A stretch of DNA of 7,788 nucleotides. Source: an uncultured Beijerinckiaceae bacterium (GTDB lineage: Bacteria > Pseudomonadota > Alphaproteobacteria > Rhizobiales > Beijerinckiaceae). Positions 1 through 4,203 of the stretch are shown in pieces; within the stretch, counting starts at the first letter, position 1; each line of letters begins with the position of its first letter. A program made the position numbers and the translations under genes. The stretch lies in NCBI GenBank assembly GCA_937873345.1, contig CALMRL010000618.1:1-7788 (forward strand), given 5' to 3'. The notes under the pieces were generated by a model. It saw only the letters and a list, made by a program, of their open reading frames with translations. It was not told where the DNA came from and did not search any database.

Positions 1-57
1 GGTTCGCACGCTGCCAGGAGCGCCTCTAAAAAAGCTTAGCAATAGGATGGGTTTTGA
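1..57. other. Probable chromosomal flank
   Basis: This short stretch lies outside the 3' end of the truncated tRNA. If the tRNA fragment marks the element boundary, these bases belong to the host chromosome. No gene, terminator or repeat that I can support is present. Confidence 0.45.
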
Positions 58-102
58 TGGTGCCGCATGAGGGATTCGAACCCCCGACCCCGTCATTACG
101 AA
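58..102 (-). other. Attachment site: 3' half of tRNA-Thr(CGT)
   Basis: Read on the minus strand, this is a tRNA 3' half. It has anticodon loop TTCGTAA (96-102, anticodon CGT at 98-100), the 3' side of the anticodon stem TGACG (91-95), T-stem GGGGG/CCCTC around loop TTCGAAT (69-85), acceptor strand ATGCGGC (62-68), discriminator A and an encoded CCA (58-60). The 5' half is missing: no CGTCA partner and no GCCGCAT acceptor strand occur to the right, where unrelated sequence and then the integrase follow. Tyrosine recombinases commonly integrate in tRNA genes and leave such a displaced fragment at one junction. The intact tRNA should therefore sit at the other end of the element, outside this window. 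Confidence 0.8.
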
Positions 103-130
103 AAAGGTAGGGGCAGGGATCATAAGTGAT

Positions 131-251
131 TGGGAAGCATCATAGCATCTGTAATCGTTGACTCTTTTCGCCGACCTCCTCATTCTGAGCAGCGCACGGG
201 ATCATTGGGAAGCAAGACGCTGCTTCCCAGCCGCTTCCCATGTGCTTCCCA
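131..251. repeat. Five TGGGAAGC repeats, candidate integrase arm sites
   Basis: The octamer TGGGAAGC occurs at 131-138 and 206-213 on the plus strand. Its complement GCTTCCCA occurs at 222-229, 233-240 and 244-251. The last three start exactly 11 bp apart, about one helical turn, and the final copy abuts the integrase ribosome binding site. Arrays of short repeats beside the core site are typical arm-type binding sites for the N-terminal domain of tyrosine integrases. Their place between the proposed promoter and the start codon would also allow the integrase to repress its own gene. The repeats are seen directly; their role is inferred. Confidence 0.65.
158..186 (+). promoter_or_regulatory. 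Possible int promoter
   Basis: A good -35 match TTGACT (158-163) is followed after 17 bp by a weak -10 match CATTCT (181-186). Transcription would begin near 193, placing four of the five TGGGAAGC repeats in the untranslated leader of int. The weak -10 keeps confidence low. Confidence 0.3.
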
Positions 252-262
252 AGAGGCGCCAA

Positions 263-1435
263 GTGAGATTGACGAAGGCGACGGTTGCCAAGCTCGCCCT
301 ACCGCCCGGCAAAGCCGAGGCGATCTTCTTCGATGACGACATGCCGGGATTCGGCATCCGCATCAGAGCCGGCGGCAAGAAGACGTGGGTCGCGCAATAT
401 CGCTTCGGAGCGAAGCAGCGACGGATTAGCCTCGGCTCTCCCGCAACGCTACCGGCGGAACAAGCCCGCGCCGAGGCGGCAAAGCTGCTGTCCGCTGTCA
501 CCTTAGGCAGCGACCCGCAAACCACGAAGCAGGAGGCACGGCAACGGGCGGCTGTCACCTTCGGATCGCTCGTGCCCCTCTACCTCGCCCACGCGGAGAG
601 CCGGCAGAAGGCCGCCTATCACGCCGACGTCGGTCGCTATCTCAAGACGCATTGGGCTCCGCTCTTCGACGTACCGATCGACAAGGTGTCCCGTGCGCTC
701 GTCGCGAAGAACCTCGGCGACCTGAGACAGAGCCGTGGCGCCTATTCGGCCGATCGGGCGCGCGCGAACCTATCGGGGTTCTTCGGCTGGGCCATCGGCG
801 AAGGGCTGGCGACGGAGAACCCAGTCGTCGGCACAAATCGGCCTGTTGACGCTGTCTCGCGCGACCGCGTGCTAGCTGATGAAGAGGTCAGGATCATATG
901 GCGAGCGCTGCCGGGCGGCGCATTTGGTTCGATCGTCAAGCTTCTTATCTTGACCGGCTGCCGCCGCGACGAGGTTGCGGGCATGGCATGCCGCGAGCGC
1001 CAGGATGCGCTTTGGATCATCCCGGCCGAGCGAACGAAGAACAGCCGACCGCACGAGGTGCCGCTGTCGCCATTGGCGCTCGCGATCCTTGACGCAGTGC
1101 CGCGGCAGGCCGGGCGCGAGAATGTCTTCGGCACCGGGGCAGCCGGCTTCAGTGGGTGGTCGAAATCGAAAGCTCGGCTCGACGAGAGGATCGCCGCGGC
1201 CCTCGGCCACGAACTGCCTGGCTGGCGGCTTCATGACCTCCGTCGAACCGCGGCGACACGCATGGCTGATCTCGGCGTGGCACCTCACGTCGTCGAGGCC
1301 GTCCTGAATCATGTCAGCGGCCACCGAGCCGGCGTGGCGGGCATCTACAATCGCGCCGCGTACCGCGAGGAAAAGCGCACTGCCCTTGCATTGTGGGCGG
1401 CGCACGTAGCGGCTCTTGTCGAGGATCGTGCATGA
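263..1435 (+). CDS. int: Tyrosine-type site-specific integrase (P4 family)
   Basis: This 390-aa recombinase should catalyse integration and excision at the neighbouring tRNA-Thr site. The N-terminal ~85 residues (DDDMPGFGIRIRAGGKKTW and onward) match the arm-binding DUF4102-type domain of P4-like integrases. A SAM-like core-binding region follows, then the catalytic domain. The catalytic set is visible: R234 in TGCRRDE, K259 in TKNSRPHEVP, H324 and R327 in HDLR, H350 in NHVSG, and nucleophile Y362 in GIYNRAAY. The length is normal for the family and the gene looks intact. I chose GTG 263 because AAGAGG (251-256) lies 6 bp upstream and homology begins just after it; the in-frame TTG at 158 lies within a likely promoter. 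The stop overlaps the next gene by four bases. Confidence 0.93.
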   Translation: MRLTKATVAKLALPPGKAEAIFFDDDMPGFGIRIRAGGKKTWVAQYRFGAKQRRISLGSPATLPAEQARAEAAKLLSAVTLGSDPQTTKQEARQRAAVTFGSLVPLYLAHAESRQKAAYHADVGRYLKTHWAPLFDVPIDKVSRALVAKNLGDLRQSRGAYSADRARANLSGFFGWAIGEGLATENPVVGTNRPVDAVSRDRVLADEEVRIIWRALPGGAFGSIVKLLILTGCRRDEVAGMACRERQDALWIIPAERTKNSRPHEVPLSPLALAILDAVPRQAGRENVFGTGAAGFSGWSKSKARLDERIAAALGHELPGWRLHDLRRTAATRMADLGVAPHVVEAVLNHVSGHRAGVAGIYNRAAYREEKRTALALWAAHVAALVEDRA

Positions 1436-2124
1436 CGCCCGCCGGCTTCCTTGATTTCGGACCCGTGCTGGCAAGGGCGGCCGAGATGATGCACCCCGAA
1501 GCATGGCGGGACGCCCGGCCGCAGGAGCGTTACGTGCTTTTACGTGCGGATGACGTCGGGAAGTTCGAAACGACCCTGGCGACAAAGGCAGGGACGGTCG
1601 CGCATGTAGCTTATGAAGAACTGCGTCCTCTGCTCGCTGCCGGGACGCTGCCCGCGAAGCTAAGGACGCGGGCCGGGGCGCCGCAATCTATCGTCGCCGA
1701 GTCGTGGCATGCGACGGCAGCCGATCGGGTCCTCGATGTAATTGCTGGACGGGTGCCGTTCGTGCTGTCGAACAACACGACTGAGTCAGGCCCGGTGCTA
1801 ATTGGCGAGGGCGACCTCGGCGCTGTGCTCGTAGGTAAGGCGGCCCCGAGCTTAGCGCGGGAGGTTCAAGCCGAAGTCTCATCGCCTCGACACGAGCGAG
1901 CCGCGGTAAAGCGGGGTCGCCCGCCGAATCCTGACGGCGACGCATTTTGGATAGAAGCGTGCCGCTACGTCTATATAGGCGGGCTCACAGCTCCCCTCTC
2001 CGGCTTCGTGAGGGTGATGGCTGATTGGGCGGCGAGCAACATGGCCGCGCCCTACGATGAGCAAACAATTCGGAAGAAGCTTGCAGGGCTGGTACGCGCA
2101 CTGAACCGCCCCGACCCAACTTAA
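1432..2124 (+). CDS. Hypothetical protein coupled to the integrase, AT-hook-like motif
   Basis: I do not recognise a named family for this 230-aa protein. Its ATG lies in an ATGA overlap with the integrase stop, with GAGG (1421-1424) 7 bp upstream, so translation is probably coupled to int. Residues 1-150 form a mixed, moderately acidic domain without a clear motif. A linker follows with KRGRPPNPDG, in which RGRP (residues 161-164) matches the core of an AT-hook, a minor-groove DNA-binding element. The final ~60 residues, with spaced aromatic residues (AFWIEACRYVYIGG, MADWAASN) and ending in TIRKKLAGLVRALN, resemble a C-terminal module I recall from small alphaproteobacterial proteins that also follows an RGRP linker. 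A role as a DNA-binding accessory factor of recombination is plausible from context but is inference. Confidence 0.75.
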   Translation: MTPAGFLDFGPVLARAAEMMHPEAWRDARPQERYVLLRADDVGKFETTLATKAGTVAHVAYEELRPLLAAGTLPAKLRTRAGAPQSIVAESWHATAADRVLDVIAGRVPFVLSNNTTESGPVLIGEGDLGAVLVGKAAPSLAREVQAEVSSPRHERAAVKRGRPPNPDGDAFWIEACRYVYIGGLTAPLSGFVRVMADWAASNMAAPYDEQTIRKKLAGLVRALNRPDPT

Positions 2125-2211
2125 TCCCATTAAACCCATTGCAACGGGCGCTCGCGATCCCTTCCGCGTACCTTTGCTTCCACACCGCACGTCGCGGCCG
2201 GAGCAATAGAA

Positions 2212-2415
2212 ATGATCCCGATCCCGCAGGAGCTATCGCGCAATCGTGTGCTCGATAGCCGGCAGGCCGCCGAGATGTGTGGCTTCTCGCTTCCTCACTT
2301 TCGGCGCCTATACCGCAACGGTCGAGTGCCGAAACCTATTCAGCTTGGCGAGCGGAAGCTCGGATGGCAGGCTGGCACGCTGATCGACTTTCTCGACGAG
2401 AAGCGCGCGTCGTGA
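2212..2415 (+). CDS. alpA: AlpA-family HTH transcriptional regulator
   Basis: This 67-aa protein fits the small phage AlpA family (PF05930), MerR-like winged helix proteins that activate excision genes in P4-like elements and sometimes act as excisionases themselves. Diagnostic features are the HTH segment DSRQAAEMCGFSLPHFRRL, the wing PKPIQLGERKLGW, and the closing helix LIDFLDEKR. GGAG (2200-2203) sits 8 bp before the ATG. It lies 87 bp after the int-coupled gene on the same strand and is convergent with the next gene, with only 12 bp between the stops. Its targets may be the int region or the palindromes in the regulatory region. Symbol is by family; no orthology to the E. coli CP4-57 protein is claimed. 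Confidence 0.85.
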   Translation: MIPIPQELSRNRVLDSRQAAEMCGFSLPHFRRLYRNGRVPKPIQLGERKLGWQAGTLIDFLDEKRAS

Positions 2416-2427
2416 ATGTTGCATTCT

Positions 2428-2943
2428 TCAAGATCGAGAAGCCTTATCGCCAGGCGAATGCTTTGTATTCACAGCCGCATCCTGTTCGCATGGCTCGAAG
2501 GCAACCCGAAACGCTTCCGATTTGGGGTTGCTCGGCAGACGTTTGCCAGTGGCGCGGTGTATATAGATAGTTGTTTGCTTCCCGCCTCGGCCCTGCTTCG
2601 TGACCGTCGCCACGCCGTTGCGGATCGCTTCATCCTGGCGCGACTCGGCAGCTTTGCGGGCAAGGCGCTTCCTCTTGTAGGCTTCCAAGGAGTCTTCTTC
2701 AGGCTCGGGAGCGACCGGCGTTGGCGCGATCAGCTTTCCGAGCTTGGAAAGGTCGTCGAGCGCCGCGTCGATCGCGCGCCGGTCAAAACGAGCCATCCCA
2801 GGCACATAACCGGGAAGGTTGCCGGCCTTGCGGTGCCGATCATAGCCAGGCTGCGTAAGGCCGCAGTAGGCGGCGGCTTCCGCCTTCGTGAGGAGCCTCG
2901 CTTCGATCGGGGCGAGAACCACCGGAGGCTTTGCAGAGGTCAT
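2428..2943 (-). CDS. HTH DNA-binding protein with charged C-terminal extension
   Basis: This 171-aa protein is the only gene read on the minus strand. Residues ~15-68 form an excisionase-like HTH domain: LLTKAEAAAYCGLTQPGYDR, then a wing-like PGYVPGMARFDRRAIDAAL. A proline/acid linker (~75-85) and a very charged segment, YKRKRLARKAAESRQDEAI, follow, and residues ~110-171 contain TTIYIHRATGKRLPSNP with no family I know. Opposite orientation to the AlpA-type gene and an own strong promoter suggest an antagonistic regulator or maintenance-state control, by inference. The overlapping plus-strand frames are arginine/leucine-rich shadows, whereas this frame has a recognisable HTH. The leader before ATG is only a few bases, so translation may be leaderless. 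Confidence 0.78.
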   Translation of the reverse strand: MTSAKPPVVLAPIEARLLTKAEAAAYCGLTQPGYDRHRKAGNLPGYVPGMARFDRRAIDAALDDLSKLGKLIAPTPVAPEPEEDSLEAYKRKRLARKAAESRQDEAIRNGVATVTKQGRGGKQTTIYIHRATGKRLPSNPKSEAFRVAFEPCEQDAAVNTKHSPGDKASRS

Positions 2944-2946
2944 AGA

Positions 2947-2977
2947 CGTATAGAACGCGCATGGCGGTGTAAGTCAA
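2947..2977 (-). promoter_or_regulatory. Sigma-70-like promoter for the minus-strand HTH gene
   Basis: On the minus strand, TTGACT (2972-2977) is a 5/6 match to the -35 consensus. An AT-rich -10 region follows at 2947-2954, read as TCTATA at 17 bp spacing or TATACG at 19 bp. The ATG at 2943 lies only 3-5 bases after the -10, so the transcript would begin at or next to the start codon. No ribosome binding site is present, which agrees with leaderless translation, a mode well known in alphaproteobacteria. Confidence 0.5.
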
Positions 2978-3031
2978 GAATGGACGATGTTGCCCTGATG
3001 GGGACGAGTGCCACTTAGACAATGTTTAGAG

Positions 3032-3067
3032 CAACGGATATCCGTCGGAACTGACGGATATCCGTTG
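3032..3067. promoter_or_regulatory. Double palindrome, operator or recognition site candidate
   Basis: The arms CAACGGATATCCGTC (3032-3046) and GACGGATATCCGTTG (3053-3067) are perfect reverse complements separated by GGAACT. Each arm also contains the perfect 12-bp palindrome ACGGATATCCGT (3034-3045 and 3054-3065). The two palindrome centres are 20 bp apart, about two helical turns. This is what two adjacent dimer sites for a cooperative DNA-binding protein would look like. It lies 55 bp upstream of the -35 box of the minus-strand HTH gene. No T-run follows it on either strand, which argues against a simple terminator. Confidence 0.6.
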
Positions 3068-3125
3068 GATGCTTCAGGCCAACGAACGCGCGCTGTGGCT
3101 TTGCTGCCATAGGTTGATCGACGCA

Positions 3126-3165
3126 TAAAAAAGAAGCCCCGACCGCTTGCGCGAATCGGAGCTTT
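3126..3165 (-). terminator. Rho-independent terminator, minus strand
   Basis: On the minus strand, arms AAGCTCCGA (3156-3164) and TCGGGGCTT (3134-3142) pair with one mismatch. An inner CGC-GCAA-GCG stem carries a GNRA tetraloop, and a run of six T (3127-3132) follows after one C. It does not serve the minus-strand HTH gene, which starts 180 bp further on, so it implies a separate minus-strand transcript arriving from the right. Confidence 0.75.
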
Positions 3166-3307
3166 GAAGAAAATGAGGACGGACCCTGAGAAGTCCCGAG
3201 ATGGTCCCTTGCCGGGGATGGCATCTCTTCGCTGTAGGGGCGTGCGCTGCGGCTTGCCGGCCGAAGTGTCGCCGATTTTGACCACGCCCATGGCCGTGGG
3301 CGGGACC
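3126..3307 (-). ncRNA. Candidate small RNA, about 180 nt
   Basis: A minus-strand promoter candidate (3314-3343) would start a transcript near 3307, and a strong intrinsic terminator (3126-3165) would end it. In between, the predicted RNA can form local hairpins: CGCCCA/TGGGCG (3285-3302), TCCC/GGGA near 3210-3225, and GGAC/GTCC near 3185-3200. The only open frame in this transcript, from ATG 3291, reads through the terminator stem, so a non-coding product is more likely. It would be antisense to the region upstream of the 3481 gene and could regulate it. No known RNA family is recognised. Confidence 0.35.
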
Positions 3308-3313
3308 GGTATA

Positions 3314-3343
3314 CTTATGCCGGGAATGCCGCGGCACCGTCAA
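3314..3343 (-). promoter_or_regulatory. Promoter candidate for the minus-strand small RNA
   Basis: On the minus strand, TTGACG (3338-3343), a 5/6 match to the -35 consensus, is followed after 18 bp by CATAAG (3314-3319), a 4/6 match to the -10 consensus. A transcript would begin near 3307 and run to the terminator at 3126-3165. Confidence 0.35.
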
Positions 3344-3480
3344 GCGCAAGCTTTGGCGGCGATACAAGAGCCTTTGGGTAAAGGCCGCGGCGCACGTACC
3401 TACGGACGTGTTCTCAGGTTCCCGGCGCTCGTGCCGATCCGCGGGCCTCCGCGCTATGCGCGGCGCCAAGGGGATTCAGA

Positions 3481-3753
3481 ATGACCACGTCGACCGCTAT
3501 CGAGAGCCATATGCGCGCTACTCGCGCGCTCCTCCCTGACACCATCGCCGGCGACGGTAACGATTCTGCGCTCGGGGATCGGCTTGTAACGGAGGGGCGG
3601 GCCGAGGCTCCTGGCTACTACGGCTCCCCGCAACACGCCGCTGACTTGGCGCGTCTAATCGAGAGGGACAATTTCGGCGAAGACTGGGACGGCATTCACC
3701 TAGGGCCGTCTGACGCCCGCCTCTGTGTCGCGTACCTGCGCCGCGCCTTGTGA
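3481..3753 (+). CDS. Hypothetical acidic protein, 90 aa
   Basis: I do not recognise this protein. It is small and acidic, with no signal peptide or membrane segment. The C-terminal half reads as one compact helical domain, with QHAADLARLIERDNFG, then EDWDGIHLGPSDARL and a final CVAYLRRAL. The ATG is preceded by AAGGGGA (3468-3474), a strong ribosome binding site at 6 bp, which supports both start and reading frame. The ATG also overlaps, as ATGA, the stop of a doubtful upstream frame. The gene stands between the small RNA candidate and the stem-loops at 3769-3841, so it may be a single-gene transcript. Small orphan genes of this kind are common in the control regions of phages and satellites. 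Confidence 0.6.
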   Translation: MTTSTAIESHMRATRALLPDTIAGDGNDSALGDRLVTEGRAEAPGYYGSPQHAADLARLIERDNFGEDWDGIHLGPSDARLCVAYLRRAL

Positions 3754-3767
3754 TCTCGGCCGACGGC

Positions 3768-3785
3768 TGCGCGCCCTCGCGCGCA
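3768..3785. other. GC-rich stem-loop after the 90-aa gene
   Basis: TGCGCGC (3768-3774) pairs perfectly with GCGCGCA (3779-3785) around a 4-base loop CCTC. It starts 15 bases after the stop codon of the 90-aa gene. No T-run follows, so its action as a terminator is uncertain. Confidence 0.4.
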
Positions 3786-3813
3786 TGACGGCCCTGCCGC
3801 GCGATCCTGATCG

Positions 3814-3841
3814 AGCGGCCGGCGGCGCGACGCCGGTCGCT
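3814..3841. terminator. Strong stem-loop, possible terminator without T-run
   Basis: AGCGGCCGGCG (3814-3824) pairs with CGCCGGTCGCT (3831-3841) over 11 bp, with one G-U wobble in the plus-strand RNA and a 6-base loop. It lies between the 90-aa gene and the next HTH gene. Only TGTT-like bases follow, so if it terminates transcription it may need Rho. An RNA-structure or protein-binding role is also possible. Confidence 0.4.
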
Positions 3842-3884
3842 GTTCCCGAGCGCGCATAAGGCGACTCGATCTGACTGTTCCCGA
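3840..3884 (+). repeat. Direct repeat CTGTTCCCGA, 35 bp apart
   Basis: CTGTTCCCGA occurs at 3840-3849 and again at 3875-3884. Both copies lie in the leader region of the small HTH gene that starts at 3950. They may be binding sites for a regulator; the spacing is not an exact multiple of the helical turn. Confidence 0.4.
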
Positions 3885-3910
3885 ATATATGCGCTCCCGC
3901 ACTCTCACGT

Positions 3911-3932
3911 CGGACACTGACGGACGTGTCCG
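3911..3932. promoter_or_regulatory. Operator-like inverted repeat before the 64-aa HTH gene
   Basis: CGGACAC (3911-3917) and GTGTCCG (3926-3932) form a perfect inverted repeat with an 8-bp spacer, ending 17 bp before the ATG at 3950. The part CGTCGGACACTGACGGA resembles CGTCGGAACTGACGGA inside the double palindrome at 3032-3067, differing by one inserted base. A shared regulator or autoregulation by the HTH protein is a reasonable inference. Confidence 0.5.
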
Positions 3933-3949
3933 CACAATATGAGGCAGGT

Positions 3950-4144
3950 ATGACCCGCGTCTATCGTATCGCCGAACTCGTCAAACCGGCCGGAAAGATT
4001 TCACGCAGCGCGCTCTACGCGCATGCCGCAGCAGGCCGGATCGTGCTCCGCAAGGTCGGCGGCGTGACTGTCGTGACCGAGAGCGAATGGCGGAAATACA
4101 TTGAGGGCGAACCTCTAATCCACAAGGCGGCATCCGCCGCCTGA
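3950..4144 (+). CDS. Small HTH DNA-binding protein, 64 aa
   Basis: The product consists of a single excisionase/MerR-like helix-turn-helix domain. YRIAELVKPAGKISRSALYA supplies the two recognition helices, AAAGRIVLRKVGGVTVV the turn and wing, and TESEWRKYIEG the closing helix. It may repress or activate the downstream replication module, or act as an excision factor. I chose ATG 3950, with GAGG (3941-3944) 5 bp upstream. An earlier in-frame GTG at 3926 lies inside the operator-like inverted repeat and has no convincing ribosome binding site. The gene is followed within 15 bases by a hairpin and then by the 827-aa gene on the same strand. It is the third small HTH protein in this window. Confidence 0.75.
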   Translation: MTRVYRIAELVKPAGKISRSALYAHAAAGRIVLRKVGGVTVVTESEWRKYIEGEPLIHKAASAA

Positions 4145-4157
4145 TCCGAAGATGACG

Positions 4158-4180
4158 GCCCCCGGAGGGAAGCCGGGGGC
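4158..4180 (+). terminator. Hairpin between the HTH gene and the 827-aa gene
   Basis: GCCCCCGG (4158-4165) pairs perfectly with CCGGGGGC (4173-4180) around a 7-base loop, followed by TCGTCTT. Flanking AAGA and TCTT can extend the stem with a bulge. The T-tract is poor, so it may attenuate rather than end transcription into the 827-aa gene, whose ATG is 23 bases further on. Confidence 0.5.
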
Positions 4181-4203
4181 TCGTCTTAGCGTTAGGACAT
4201 CGA

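Larger units (their letters stand above)
2978..3480. other. Gene-poor regulatory interval
   Basis: This ~500-base stretch separates the minus-strand HTH gene from the next plus-strand gene. It holds a double palindrome (3032-3067), a minus-strand Rho-independent terminator (3126-3165), a minus-strand promoter candidate (3314-3343), and a small inverted repeat CGCCCA/TGGGCG (3285-3302). Open frames crossing it are arginine- and proline-rich, run through the hairpins and show no recognisable domain. I consider it mainly non-coding. Confidence 0.5.

Noticed and set aside
131..251. CRISPR array interpretation of the TGGGAAGC repeats
   Set aside because: The repeats are 8 bases, occur in both orientations and have spacers of only 3 bases in the phased part, so they do not fit a CRISPR array.
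158..262. N-terminal extension of the integrase from TTG 158
   Set aside because: The TTG is part of a -35-like box, the extra 35 residues resemble nothing in the family, and the coding strand here is the repeat array; GTG 263 has a good ribosome binding site.
872..1585. Long minus-strand frame opposite the integrase
   Set aside because: It is a shadow of the integrase and the next gene in GC-rich DNA, with no domain and no ribosome binding site.
2416..3018. Plus-strand frame of 200 codons starting right after the AlpA-type gene
   Set aside because: It lies opposite the minus-strand HTH gene, has a skewed Arg/Leu/His-rich composition and no recognisable domain, whereas the minus-strand frame has a clear HTH and promoter.
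3267..3315. Plus-strand promoter with TTGACC and TATACT upstream of the 90-aa gene
   Set aside because: The two boxes match the consensus well, but the spacing is about 26 bp, beyond even the long spacers used with MerR-type activators.
2974..3469. Minus-strand open frames across the intergenic interval
   Set aside because: They read through the intrinsic terminator and the double palindrome and are low-complexity in Arg and Ser. The one from ATG 3291 is kept only as a caveat to the small RNA proposal.
3164..3484. Plus-strand frame of 106 codons ending in an ATGA overlap with the 90-aa gene
   Set aside because: The overlap is suggestive, but the product is Arg/Pro/Gly-rich with no domain, the start lies in the arm of the minus-strand terminator, and no ribosome binding site supports any of its ATGs. 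The ATGA can arise by chance.
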